25,436 nt of DNA, taken from NCBI GenBank assembly GCA_002299585.1, contig DBOE01000029.1, positions 1 through 25,436 on the forward strand, read 5' to 3'. Positions 1-8,244 of the stretch are shown here, one piece after another. Under the pieces are notes generated by a model, which did no database searches, was not told the DNA's origin, and saw nothing but the letters and a program-made list of their open reading frames with translations. Each line of letters begins with the position of its first letter. Position 1 is the first letter of the stretch. This DNA comes from Hydrogenovibrio sp. UBA654. Lineage in GTDB: Bacteria > Pseudomonadota > Gammaproteobacteria > Thiomicrospirales > Thiomicrospiraceae. Position numbers and translations under genes: made by a program.

Positions 1-60
1 TTTAAAACATGGTTTTTTTAAATATAATTTTTTAAAACATGGTTTTTTTAAAAACACTTT
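1..60 (+). repeat. 30-bp in-frame tandem repeat in FtsK linker
   Basis: Bases 1-22 and 31-52 are identical, and the two 30-base units (1-30, 31-60) differ only in their last 8 bases. In the ftsK frame they encode LKHGFFKYNF then LKHGFFKNTF, a 10-residue repeat. Whether more copies precede base 1 cannot be seen. Confidence 0.85.
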
Positions 61-1777
61 TTCTAAAGATAATATTGATAGAGAAGAAATAACTCATTTG
101 GAGATAAAGGAAGTTGAGTCTACAGAAAATAAAGCTGATTTATTAAAAATATTATCAGAGAAAGTGCAGGGAACTGTACCAGAGAAGTTAGTTAAGATAG
201 TTAAAGATAGTGATGAATTAACAGAAGTAACTTTAAAAGTAGGGCATAAAGAATCTTCAAATGCGACAGTACCTCTAAACGAATCTGGCGACTTACCTAG
301 TGTTGATTTATTAAGCCCCTCTAAAGAAGTTAGTGAAGGTTTTTCCTCAGAGGAATTAACCTATTTATCTTTGTTGCTAGAACAAAGATTAAAAGAATTT
401 GGTATTTCTGTACAGGTAGAAGCAGTACAACCAGGACCTGTAGTAACAAGATTTGAAGTTTTACCTGCAGCTGGGGTCAAGGTTAATCAAATATCTAATT
501 TATCAAAAGATTTGGCGAGAGTTTTATCAGTTAAATCAGTTCGTGTAGTAGATGTTATTCCTGGCAAATCGGTAGTTGGCATTGAGATACCCAATGAAAA
601 TAGAGATATGGTTGGTTTTAGGGATATTGTTGCATCAGAAGAGTTTCAAAATTCAAAATCTCCTTTAACCATTGCACTTGGTAAAGATATTGCCGGTAAA
701 GCTGTGGTTGCTGATATTGCTAAAATGCCCCATTTATTAATTGCTGGTACAACAGGCTCTGGTAAGTCGGTTGGGGTAAATAGTATGATCTTAAGCTTGC
801 TTTATAAAAGTACCCCAGAGCAGGTTCGTTTAATAATGATTGATCCTAAAATGTTAGAATTATCTGTTTATGAAGATATTCCACACTTATTGACACCAGT
901 TATAACTGATATGTCAGAAGCGGCTAATGCTTTGCGTTGGTGTGTGTTTGAGATGGATAGAAGATATCAGTTAATGGCAAAGCTGGGGGTAAGAAGTATT
1001 GCTGGTTTTAACGAAAAAGTAATAGCAGGTATAGACAAAGCAGAGCCAATTGTAGACCCTATTTATAAGCAAGTTGCTAATTTTGGACATGAATTGGGCG
1101 AGCAACCACCAACTCTTGAACCCCTACCTTATATAGTGGTAATAGTTGACGAGTTCGCCGACATGATAATGGTAGTAGGTAAAGAAGTAGAGCAACTTAT
1201 TGCTAGAATAGCACAAAAAGCAAGGGCTGCAGGTATCCACTTAATTTTAGCTACACAGAGACCGTCAGTAAATGTTATTACTGGCCTAATAAAAGCTAAC
1301 ATTCCAACTAGAATATCTTTTATGGTAAATACTAAAATAGACTCTAGAACTATTCTTGACCAAGGGGGGGCAGAGCAATTACTTGGTATGGGAGATATGC
1401 TGTTTATGCCCCCTGGTAGCGGTAATCCAAAAAGAGTGCATGGAGCATTTATGAGCGATGAAGAAGTTCATGCGGTTGCTAAATTTGTTAAATCACAAGG
1501 ACAACCACAATATTTTGAGAGCATTACCCAGTCGGTTAGTCAAGATGACGGCAATTCAACCGCAGTTGATGCTGAGCAGGATCTTTTGTATGATCAAGTA
1601 GTAGCTTTTGTTGCCGAAAAACGCAAGGTTTCAGTTTCTTTAGTACAAAGACAGTTTAAAATAGGCTATAACAGAGCGGCAAGAATAGTTGAAGCTATGG
1701 AATCCTCTGGTATAGTTTCAGCAATGAAAGGAAATGGCAATCGTGAAGTATTATTACCAAAAACAAACGAAGTTTAG
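2..1777 (+). CDS. ftsK: DNA translocase FtsK, 3' part (5'-truncated by window edge)
   Basis: ATP-driven dsDNA pump at the division septum that moves the chromosome terminus and activates XerCD at dif. The frame is open back to base 2, so the TTG at 98 is probably internal and the N-terminal membrane domain lies outside the window. Counting residues from that TTG: an acidic/basic linker (1-85), the alpha domain, Walker A GTTGSGKS (217-224), Walker B IVVIVDEFAD (346-355), the ATQRPS motif (385-390), and a C-terminal winged-helix gamma domain (about 495-555) that reads KOPS sites. The visible part is 591 residues, while whole FtsK proteins are usually over 700. A tandem repeat sits in the linker at the very edge. 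It stops 7 bases before lolA, the order ftsK-lolA-rarA being common in Gammaproteobacteria. Identity is secure; only the true start is unknown. Confidence 0.96.
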   Translation, partial: LKHGFFKYNFLKHGFFKNTFSKDNIDREEITHLEIKEVESTENKADLLKILSEKVQGTVPEKLVKIVKDSDELTEVTLKVGHKESSNATVPLNESGDLPSVDLLSPSKEVSEGFSSEELTYLSLLLEQRLKEFGISVQVEAVQPGPVVTRFEVLPAAGVKVNQISNLSKDLARVLSVKSVRVVDVIPGKSVVGIEIPNENRDMVGFRDIVASEEFQNSKSPLTIALGKDIAGKAVVADIAKMPHLLIAGTTGSGKSVGVNSMILSLLYKSTPEQVRLIMIDPKMLELSVYEDIPHLLTPVITDMSEAANALRWCVFEMDRRYQLMAKLGVRSIAGFNEKVIAGIDKAEPIVDPIYKQVANFGHELGEQPPTLEPLPYIVVIVDEFADMIMVVGKEVEQLIARIAQKARAAGIHLILATQRPSVNVITGLIKANIPTRISFMVNTKIDSRTILDQGGAEQLLGMGDMLFMPPGSGNPKRVHGAFMSDEEVHAVAKFVKSQGQPQYFESITQSVSQDDGNSTAVDAEQDLLYDQVVAFVAEKRKVSVSLVQRQFKIGYNRAARIVEAMESSGIVSAMKGNGNREVLLPKTNEV

Positions 1778-1784
1778 AGAAACT

Positions 1785-2408
1785 ATGTTAAAAAAATTAC
1801 TGCCATTTTTATTAATGATATGTACAATTTCTGTATTTGCTCAGGATAAAGCAGATATTAAAACCTTGCAAAATTTTGTTAAAAATTTTTCATCCTTTAG
1901 TGCCAATTTTATACAGACACAGCCTGATGACTCTATTTTTAGTATTAATGAATCAATGGGCTATATGGGCATAAAGAGACCAGGGAAGCTTTTTTGGATA
2001 TATCAAGATCCAGATCAACAAGAAATAATAGCCGATGGAAAAAATCTATGGATTTATGATGTCGAATTAGATCAAGTGAGCGTTCGTCCTTTATCTTCCG
2101 TACAAGCAGATTTTCCAATGCGATGGTTGCTATATGATGAGCCAATAGAGAAAAATTTTAATATTTTAATTGGGGATAAAATTAATGGGGTTAGTTGGTT
2201 TAACTTAATGCCAAAAGACAGCACTTATTTTAAAAGTTTAGATGTAGCTATTGCAGGTAACAAACTAGTAAAAATTTGGATGTATCAAGATTCGGATAAT
2301 ATTACAAAGGTTATTTTTCAAGATTCTACGATTAAAAATATAGATGATGCCGAATTTAAATTTATACTTCACAAAGGTGTAGATCTTATTGGGCAACCAA
2401 TTCGATAA
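1785..2408 (+). CDS. lolA: Outer-membrane lipoprotein carrier LolA
   Basis: Periplasmic chaperone that takes lipoproteins released by LolCDE and delivers them to LolB at the outer membrane. The ATG at 1785 is preferred over an upstream in-frame start inside ftsK, because it directly begins a signal peptide (MLKK, hydrophobic stretch, cleavage near VFA|QD at residues 19-20) and has a purine-rich AGAGA just upstream. The 207 residues match the family length (about 200). The mature part shows the typical pattern FxANFIQT, MGYMGIKRPGKLFWIY and IIADGKNLWIYD, which form the half-barrel sheet. It sits between ftsK and rarA as in E. coli. LolA is the expected product; a different half-barrel carrier is unlikely. 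Confidence 0.93.
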   Translation: MLKKLLPFLLMICTISVFAQDKADIKTLQNFVKNFSSFSANFIQTQPDDSIFSINESMGYMGIKRPGKLFWIYQDPDQQEIIADGKNLWIYDVELDQVSVRPLSSVQADFPMRWLLYDEPIEKNFNILIGDKINGVSWFNLMPKDSTYFKSLDVAIAGNKLVKIWMYQDSDNITKVIFQDSTIKNIDDAEFKFILHKGVDLIGQPIR

Positions 2409-2417
2409 GGGTTAGTT

Positions 2418-3728
2418 ATGGTTTTCCAACCCTTATCTGAAAGAATTAGACCCCAAAATATTAACCAATTTATTGGGCAAAAACACCTACTAGGAAAAAA
2501 CAGAGCTTTATCAAAGTTATTTGCAAATGCTAATCTGCATTCAATGATTTTTTGGGGGCCACCAGGCACTGGTAAAACTACTCTTGCTAGATTAATAGCA
2601 CAACAATCATCTTTGCAATTTATTAGTTTATCTGCGGTACTAGATGGAGTCAAAGAGGTTAGGAGTGCCGTTGAACAAGCTAAAAAACAAAGAGAGCAAT
2701 TTTTACAAGGAACTCTATTGTTCGTGGATGAAGTTCATCGTTTTAATAAAGCTCAGCAAGATGCTTTTTTACCCTTTGTTGAAGATGGAACTTTTATTTT
2801 TATTGGAGCAACCACCGAAAATCCATCTTTTGAGTTAAATAATGCGCTGCTTTCTAGGGCAAGGGTATATGTACTTAGACCACTGGATGAGAAAGATTTA
2901 GAACAGGTTTTAGTAAGAGTAACCACTACTTTAAGCAAAGATTTAGAACGACAAGTGAACATAACTAAAAAAGCAAAGCAGGCTTTAATTAATTATGCAG
3001 ATGGTGATGCCAGACGATTAATCAACTTGGTTGAACAGGCAATAGACTTTGCTGATGAAGATAATGATAGATTAACTCTAAGCTTAGAAAATTGTAAAGA
3101 AATAATTCAAGCTGGTACTCGTAGATTTGATAAAGGTGGTGAAGTCTTCTATGATCAAGTTTCAGCACTGCATAAATCAGTAAGAGGTTCAAATCCAGAT
3201 GCAGCCTTATACTGGTTATTAAGAATGCTTGATGGTGGGGCAGATGCCAGGTATCTAGCAAGGCGGTTGATTCGTATGGCAAGTGAAGAAATTGGCAATG
3301 CTGACCTAAAAGCACTAGAAATATGTATTAATGCTGCCCAGGCTTATGAACGACTTGGTTCTCCAGAAGGAGATTTAGCCCTAGCTCAGGCAGTTATTTA
3401 TTTAGCAATAGCTCCAAAATCAAATGCGGTTTATATGGCATATAAATCAGCACAAAAAGATGTCATTCTTGCTGGTTCAGACGAGGTGCCAATGCACCTA
3501 AGAAATGCACCAGCTAAATTAATGCAACAACTAGATTATGGGGAAGGCTATAGGTATGCTCATGATGAGCAGGATGCCTATGCTGCAGGAGAAGTATATT
3601 TCCCCGACAATATGCCAGAAAGAACCTATTACCAACCACAGCCTAGGGGCTTAGAAATAAAAATAGCGGAAAAACTGGCAAAACTGAAACAATTAGATAA
3701 AATTGCTATAACAAAAAGAAGAGGATAA
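2418..3728 (+). CDS. rarA: Replication-associated recombination protein A (AAA+ ATPase, MgsA)
   Basis: AAA+ ATPase of the clamp-loader class that works at stalled replication forks and interacts with SSB. Walker A GPPGTGKT at residues 47-54, Walker B LLFVDEVH at 100-107, sensor 1 GATTENPSF at 130-138 and the arginine-finger region SRARV at 146-150. The C-terminal tetramerisation part carries the family stretch GADARYLARRLIRMASEEIG. Length 436 compares with about 447 in E. coli. AAGG at 2407-2410, overlapping the lolA stop, is a good ribosome site for the ATG. Only 9 bases separate it from lolA and 2 bases from crcB, so it belongs to the ftsK-lolA operon. Confidence 0.95.
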   Translation: MVFQPLSERIRPQNINQFIGQKHLLGKNRALSKLFANANLHSMIFWGPPGTGKTTLARLIAQQSSLQFISLSAVLDGVKEVRSAVEQAKKQREQFLQGTLLFVDEVHRFNKAQQDAFLPFVEDGTFIFIGATTENPSFELNNALLSRARVYVLRPLDEKDLEQVLVRVTTTLSKDLERQVNITKKAKQALINYADGDARRLINLVEQAIDFADEDNDRLTLSLENCKEIIQAGTRRFDKGGEVFYDQVSALHKSVRGSNPDAALYWLLRMLDGGADARYLARRLIRMASEEIGNADLKALEICINAAQAYERLGSPEGDLALAQAVIYLAIAPKSNAVYMAYKSAQKDVILAGSDEVPMHLRNAPAKLMQQLDYGEGYRYAHDEQDAYAAGEVYFPDNMPERTYYQPQPRGLEIKIAEKLAKLKQLDKIAITKRRG

Positions 3729-3730
3729 TA

Positions 3731-4135
3731 ATGCACTCAATTCATTTTTTACAAATAATAGCAGTGGGGGCAGGGGGTTTTTTAGGAGCTATGTCAAGAA
3801 GTATAGTTTCTAACCAAATGTACCATTGGTTGGGTAGAGATTTTGTTTATGGAACACTAACCGTAAATGTATTAGGTTCATTTGTTTTGGGATTAATAAC
3901 AATTGCGATGATAGATAAAATTCACTTATCACTAGAATGGAAAGCATTTTTAATAGTAGGTTTTCTTGGTGCTTTTACTACCTTCTCAACTTTTACTTTT
4001 GAAACTGTAATTTACCTACAACAAGGAGCTATAGAAAAAGCTATGCTCAATATTACGGCCAATGTAATCTTATGTTTACTAATGATGTGGCTAGGAATAA
4101 TAATAGGTAGGCATTATTTCTTAAGGAGCTTCTGA
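3731..4135 (+). CDS. crcB: Fluoride ion channel CrcB (Fluc)
   Basis: Small membrane protein that exports fluoride as a dual-topology dimer. Of 134 residues, four hydrophobic segments are visible (about 7-28, 40-60, 72-96, 103-127). The family signatures are GGFLGAMSR (15-23), GTLTVNVLGSFVLG (41-54) and FLGAFTTFSTFTFE (78-91). It starts 2 bases after rarA, so it is translated from the same message. No fluoride riboswitch is seen in front of it, which fits an internal operon position. A single crcB copy is compatible with a homodimer. Confidence 0.94.
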   Translation: MHSIHFLQIIAVGAGGFLGAMSRSIVSNQMYHWLGRDFVYGTLTVNVLGSFVLGLITIAMIDKIHLSLEWKAFLIVGFLGAFTTFSTFTFETVIYLQQGAIEKAMLNITANVILCLLMMWLGIIIGRHYFLRSF

Positions 4136-4183
4136 ATTAAGCCATTCGTAAAAAACTCTACAAATGGTTGGTGTATAGGAGTA

Positions 4184-4711
4184 TTATTTATTTTGGTACT
4201 GTTTAACACCGTTTAATATTTCTTGGCGGGCATCTTCTACATTTCCCCAACCCTCTACTTTTACCCATTTACCAGCTTCTAAATCTTTATAGTGGCTAAA
4301 AAAATGTTCGATTTGTTCTTTTAGTAGAACTAGGTCTTCAATTTTTTCTATTTTGGAGTAGATAGGAGAAAGTTTATCTACAGGAACAGCAATTATTTTT
4401 GCATCTTCACCACCATCATCAGTCATTTTAAATATTCCTATAGGACGACTGCGAATAACAGAACCGACTAATAGAGGGTGTGGAGTTACTACCAATACAT
4501 CAACAGGATCACCATCGTTAGATAGAGTATTATTAATATAACCATAATTAGCAGGATATGCCATAGTGGCACCTTGTAACCTATCCACCCATATTAGGTC
4601 AGTGTTCTTGTCTACTTCATATTTTATTGGCGAGGCAAATGCTGGTATTTCTATAATTACATTTATATCATTTGGAATGTCTTTTCCTACTGGAACGCTT
4701 GAATAACCCAT
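4184..4711 (-). CDS. ppa: Inorganic pyrophosphatase (family I)
   Basis: Soluble cytoplasmic Mg-dependent enzyme that hydrolyses pyrophosphate to two phosphates and so pulls biosynthetic reactions forward. The active-site signature DGDPVDVLV (from Asp66) is complete, with the preceding AYPANYGYI and the substrate-binding Lys30 and Arg44. The 175 residues match E. coli Ppa (176). The ATG has a strong AAAGGA ribosome site on the minus strand. It lies downstream of fbp in the same direction, but a strong hairpin (4732-4766) stands 20 bases before its start, so its expression may depend on read-through or on that RNA structure. Confidence 0.96.
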   Translation of the reverse strand: MGYSSVPVGKDIPNDINVIIEIPAFASPIKYEVDKNTDLIWVDRLQGATMAYPANYGYINNTLSNDGDPVDVLVVTPHPLLVGSVIRSRPIGIFKMTDDGGEDAKIIAVPVDKLSPIYSKIEKIEDLVLLKEQIEHFFSHYKDLEAGKWVKVEGWGNVEDARQEILNGVKQYQNK

Positions 4712-4731
4712 ATTATTTTCCTTTAAAGTAA

Positions 4732-4766
4732 AACACCCGCCTAAGAAATTTTCTAGGGCGGGTGTT
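4732..4766 (-). terminator. Intercistronic hairpin between fbp and ppa
   Basis: The arms 4732-4741 and 4757-4766 are perfect 10-base inverted complements (AACACCCGCC / GGCGGGTGTT) around a 15-base AT-rich loop that can itself pair partly. Read on the minus strand the stem is followed by TTTTACTTT, a short U tract, so it looks like an intrinsic terminator of fbp. It ends only 20 bases before the ppa start codon, too close to leave room for a separate ppa promoter after it. Confidence 0.75.
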
Positions 4767-4788
4767 AAAAGTTGTAGTTATTTGAATT

Positions 4789-5760
4789 TTATTTTTTATG
4801 GTAACCCACTATCTTTTCCACTTCATTTTTTGATCCTAATATAACTGGAACTCTATCGTGGATACCTTTTGGAGTTACATCCATAATATCCATACGACCA
4901 GTTGAAGAAGCCCCACCAGCTTGTTCAACAATCATTGACATAGGATTACCTTCATACATTAAACGCAATTTACCAGCTTTTGAAGGATCACGGTTATCAT
5001 AAGGATACATGAATACGCCACCACGAATAAGAATACGGTGAACTTCTGCAACCATTGATGCTACCCAACGCATGTTGTAACGCTTACCAAGAGGCCCTGT
5101 TTCACCTTTTAAACAATCATCAATATATTGTTTCATTTCTGGTTCCCAGAAGCGTTGATTTGACATGTTGATTGCAAATTCTGCCGTATCAACAGGAATT
5201 TGTATAGCTTGTTTTGTTAGAATGAATTCGCCAATATTGGTATCAAGAGTAAATAAATTTACGCCACTACCAGTTGTTAATACTAATAGAGCTGATGGAC
5301 CATAAAGTACATAACCTGCAACGACTTGCTTACGACCATTTTGCAAAAATACTTCTTGATTATTTCCTGGTTGGTTATTTTGTGCTTCAAGGATTGAAAA
5401 AATAGTACCTACAGATAGGTTTACATCAATATTTGAAGAACCATCTAAAGGATCAAAAGTTACTAGATATTTGCCATCTGAATTAGCAGCAATTGTATAA
5501 TCTTCTTCCTCAGAACCAACTCCGCGAACATAAGGGTTAGTAACCAATGTATCTTTTAGTAAATCGTTAGAGATAACATCAAGCATTTTTTGAGTTTCAC
5601 CTTGAATGTTTTCGTCTTCGGTAGAGCCTAATATACCAGCTAAATCACCTTGCCTTAGTTTGTAATTAATATCTTTACAAGCAACTAATATGTCTTTTAT
5701 AACTAGTTCTAGTTCAGCATTAACACCACCATTAGCTAGTATTTGGTCTAATCTTTTCAT
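4789..5760 (-). CDS. fbp: Fructose-1,6-bisphosphatase class I
   Basis: Hydrolyses fructose-1,6-bisphosphate to fructose-6-phosphate plus phosphate in gluconeogenesis, or in the Calvin cycle of autotrophs. The metal-binding motif DPLDGSSN is at residues 103-110, with EEED at 84-87 upstream and GKLRLMYEGNPMSMIVEQAG as the substrate/metal site near the C terminus. Length 323 against about 332 in E. coli. The ATG at 5760 follows GAGAGAAG on the minus strand. It is first in an fbp-ppa pair and has its own sigma70-type promoter. Nothing in the window decides between a gluconeogenic and an autotrophic role. Confidence 0.96.
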   Translation of the reverse strand: MKRLDQILANGGVNAELELVIKDILVACKDINYKLRQGDLAGILGSTEDENIQGETQKMLDVISNDLLKDTLVTNPYVRGVGSEEEDYTIAANSDGKYLVTFDPLDGSSNIDVNLSVGTIFSILEAQNNQPGNNQEVFLQNGRKQVVAGYVLYGPSALLVLTTGSGVNLFTLDTNIGEFILTKQAIQIPVDTAEFAINMSNQRFWEPEMKQYIDDCLKGETGPLGKRYNMRWVASMVAEVHRILIRGGVFMYPYDNRDPSKAGKLRLMYEGNPMSMIVEQAGGASSTGRMDIMDVTPKGIHDRVPVILGSKNEVEKIVGYHKK

Positions 5761-5800
5761 TAATCTTCTCTCTATATTTAATGTTTAAAAAATCTAGATA

Positions 5801-5829
5801 ATTTTAGCAGTAATTGCCCAAGACTTCAA
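5801..5829 (-). promoter_or_regulatory. Sigma70-type promoter of fbp
   Basis: On the minus strand TTGAAG (5829-5824) and TAAAAT (5806-5801) are separated by exactly 17 bases, with TGC directly before the -10 box as an extended -10. A short inverted repeat ACTTC/GAAGT (5823-5827, 5835-5839) overlaps the -35 box and could be an operator, though it is weak. Confidence 0.6.
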
Positions 5830-5942
5830 GCGAGGAAGTTTTTCCAAATTTCCAAACAGAAAGTTGGCATCTAGCATCAAGTCTTGTCCATAGCGAGTTA
5901 CTATTTAATTTAGTAAATATTTATTATATTCAAGTTGAATGG

Positions 5943-5951
5943 TGTTATAAT
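5943..5951 (+). promoter_or_regulatory. Extended -10 promoter before the DUF3015 gene
   Basis: TGTTATAAT is a perfect extended -10 element (TGn-TATAAT), about 80 bases before the ATG at 6030. No good -35 box lies 16-18 bases upstream, as is usual for extended -10 promoters. This is the only clear promoter seen before the long forward gene run that ends at 18634. The rest of the 269-base gap between fbp and this gene is AT-rich and shows no RNA gene. Confidence 0.5.
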
Positions 5952-6029
5952 TAATCCTGCATTTATACTGATTCTAAAATTGAGTATTTATGTTTATTTT
6001 TAATTTATATAAAGTAAAAGGAAAGTATA

Positions 6030-6488
6030 ATGAAAAAAACATTAGTTACTATGTCACTAACAGGTTTGTTTTTTGCAGGAACTTCAGTTATGGCTGCTGG
6101 TAATACAAACACCGGTTGTGGTCTAGGTTCTGTTCTTATAGAAAATCAAGATTCTCTTGTTATGCAACTTTTAGCGGTGACGACCAATGGTACATCAGGT
6201 AATCAAACTTTTGGTATTACCTCTGGCACATTAAACTGTGCGGCACCAGCAAATATTGTTATGAATGTTCCCGCTCAAGAATTTGTAGCAAGTAATATGG
6301 ATAGCATTGCCGTTGATATCGCAGCAGGTCAAGGTGAAAGCTTAGATACTCTACTTTCTCTTGTTAATGTAGAAGATAAAGATAAAGCTATAGCTTCAGC
6401 AACTCTTAAAGATAATTTTTCAAATATTTATACAAGTTCAGATGTAACTTCAGCACAAGTTGTTGATAACATCGTTGCTACACTTTAG
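6030..6488 (+). CDS. DUF3015 family exported protein
   Basis: A 152-residue protein with a clear signal peptide (MKKTLVTMSLTGLFFAG, cleavage near residues 22-23) and a small mature domain that I recognise as DUF3015 from NTGCGLGSV and TTNGTSGNQTFGITSGTLNC. Cys30 and Cys70 are the only cysteines, so a disulfide in the periplasm is likely. The function of the family is unknown. The start is well supported: AAGGAAAG lies 5-8 bases upstream. Its last bases overlap the next gene (DUF4105), and a secreted lysozyme-like gene follows, so the three may act together in the envelope. Codon use looks somewhat richer in G+C than its neighbours, which fits good expression. Confidence 0.85.
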   Translation: MKKTLVTMSLTGLFFAGTSVMAAGNTNTGCGLGSVLIENQDSLVMQLLAVTTNGTSGNQTFGITSGTLNCAAPANIVMNVPAQEFVASNMDSIAVDIAAGQGESLDTLLSLVNVEDKDKAIASATLKDNFSNIYTSSDVTSAQVVDNIVATL

Positions 6489-8205
6489 TTTAGTAATACA
6501 AAAAAGGTTAATTTTATTAGCTTTTTTTGTACTCTTTTTACCAACACCTTCTTTTTCATTCGACACTAAAGATCTAGACACTAAAAATCTAGCTAATAAT
6601 AGCTACTGGAAAAAACTCTTACACTTTCGTGATGGAGAGTCAGAAATCGACTCAACTAATTTTTTTATCTCACCTAAAGGTAAAACTAATCCGCAAGCAG
6701 AATTAGAAGCAACTCTTGCGGCACTATATAAAGGTGATGATATATCTTGTCGTTTTCCTGCTAGAATTCGTTGGTTGTATGGAAAAATTCCAGATTTAGA
6801 ACAAAAAATTACCTATAAAAAATGTACCCCCCTTGAGGAGCTAATTAAAAGCTATCAGGCATCTAAAGCAGTACTTGTTTTTCCAACTGCCCATATAAAC
6901 TCGCCAGCCTCGATGTTTGGGCATACCTTGTTGAGAATTGATGATAAAAAAGGCTTGCCACTTACCGCAAATGCGGTTAATTATGCTGCAGAAACCCAAG
7001 AAACAAATGGTTTAATATTTGCCTATATGGGGATTTTTGGTGGTTATGAGGGGCGTTATTCCATTATGCCTTATTATAAAAAAATTAAAGAATACAATGC
7101 ACTAGAGCGCAGAGATATTTGGGAATATACCCTCAACTTAAATGATGAAGAATTAGTAAGGATGTTGACTCATTTGTATGAGTTAAAAGATACTTTTGCC
7201 TATTATTATTTTGTAAAGGAAAATTGTTCTTATAATCTATTATGGCTGTTAGATTTAGCAAGAACAGGTAGTGATTTAGTGGAAGACTTTAATTTTAAAG
7301 CCATTCCTATTGATACTATTAAATCGGTTAAAAAAGCTGGGTTTATAGAAAGTTCACATTTTCGTCCTTCTAAAACTAAAATAATACAACGCCTTATTGA
7401 AAAGAAAGAGCAAGCTACGGGTAGTTTAAAAGAAGTCTATAGTGCAGAACTAGACATAGAGTTATTGCGGTTAAAACGCACTAAAAATAAAGTGAATAAA
7501 AAAGATTATATAAAAAAATTACTAACAAAGTTAGCTGATAGAAGTAAGCTTGACTCCACGCCTAAAATTACTATACCTGCCCCAGTAAACCCTCTTTTAT
7601 CACACAAATCGTCAAGAGTATCAATAGGGTATAGTGACCAAGAAGAAGTGGAATTAAGTATAAAGCCGTCCTATCATGACATATATGATTTAGATAAAGG
7701 TTTTGTGTCTGGGGCTTATATTAATTTTTTCCAGTTTTTATTTGCTAAAAATAAAGATGAAAGTATTAGACTTAAAAATTTAGACTTAATTAGTATCAAC
7801 TCTTATGCTTTAAGGGGTAGTATTTTTAAACCAATTTCTTGGGGGGTGGCAGTTGGTACTAAAGAATTTCGAGGTAAGTCTAATGCTAAGTTAACAGGAG
7901 AAGTAGGTGTCTCCTACGCTTTAACGGATAAAATTTTTAGTTTTTTTATGCTTCAGCCCTCAATGTATTATAAAGATGATCTATTGCTGGGGATGGGGCC
8001 TAAAGTTGGTGTTATTGCTAGTTATGATAATTATAAAATAGGAGCTATAGCGGAAAAAAACTTTTTTAATGATTTCAAAAATAATTTTCATGCTGAAATT
8101 TTTTCTACTATTTCTTTAACAAAAAATACTGCATTAAATTTAAAAATAGAAACTGATAAAGTATGGCAAGAGGTTTATACAGTGGCACTATTTTATTATT
8201 TATAA
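6475..8205 (+). CDS. DUF4105 (Lnb-like) exported hydrolase with C-terminal beta-barrel
   Basis: A large exported protein of about 576 residues. Residues 9-28 form a signal peptide (QKR then a hydrophobic stretch ending TPSFS). A DUF4105 domain follows, with NSPASMFGHTLLRID (His150) and ENCSYNLLWLLDLA (Cys251); these fit the His and Cys of the permuted papain-like fold assigned to this family. From about residue 375 on, the chain alternates polar and hydrophobic residues, is rich in aromatics and ends in FYYL, as in outer-membrane beta-barrels. Substrate is unknown. There is no ATG or GTG near the start: TTG codons at 6460, 6463 and 6475 are the only usual options, all inside the upstream gene. 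6475 is chosen because it gives a compact signal peptide; coupling to the DUF3015 stop at 6488 is likely. Confidence 0.8.
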   Translation: MLHFSLVIQKRLILLAFFVLFLPTPSFSFDTKDLDTKNLANNSYWKKLLHFRDGESEIDSTNFFISPKGKTNPQAELEATLAALYKGDDISCRFPARIRWLYGKIPDLEQKITYKKCTPLEELIKSYQASKAVLVFPTAHINSPASMFGHTLLRIDDKKGLPLTANAVNYAAETQETNGLIFAYMGIFGGYEGRYSIMPYYKKIKEYNALERRDIWEYTLNLNDEELVRMLTHLYELKDTFAYYYFVKENCSYNLLWLLDLARTGSDLVEDFNFKAIPIDTIKSVKKAGFIESSHFRPSKTKIIQRLIEKKEQATGSLKEVYSAELDIELLRLKRTKNKVNKKDYIKKLLTKLADRSKLDSTPKITIPAPVNPLLSHKSSRVSIGYSDQEEVELSIKPSYHDIYDLDKGFVSGAYINFFQFLFAKNKDESIRLKNLDLISINSYALRGSIFKPISWGVAVGTKEFRGKSNAKLTGEVGVSYALTDKIFSFFMLQPSMYYKDDLLLGMGPKVGVIASYDNYKIGAIAEKNFFNDFKNNFHAEIFSTISLTKNTALNLKIETDKVWQEVYTVALFYYL

Positions 8206-8213
8206 TTATAAAT
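8198..8213. repeat. 16-bp AT-only palindrome at the end of the DUF4105 gene
   Basis: ATTTATAATTATAAAT is a perfect palindrome spanning the DUF4105 stop codon and is followed by TTTT. An AT-only stem is too weak to be called a terminator; it may reduce read-through slightly or be chance in AT-rich DNA. Confidence 0.35.
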
Positions 8214-8244
8214 TTTTGGATATTTGATAGGGGATATGCTAGTA

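Noticed and set aside
3022..3315. Reverse ORF within rarA
   Set aside because: Shadow of rarA; its Leu/His/Tyr-rich translation is typical of an antisense frame.
4140..4169. Weak hairpin AGCCATT/AATGGTT between crcB and ppa as a terminator
   Set aside because: Seven pairs including a G-U, a 16-base loop and no T run on either strand.
5819..5886. Inverted repeat CAAGACTT/AAGTCTTG in the fbp upstream gap
   Set aside because: Eight bases with a loop of about 51 bases is expected by chance at this scale; no mobile element features around it.
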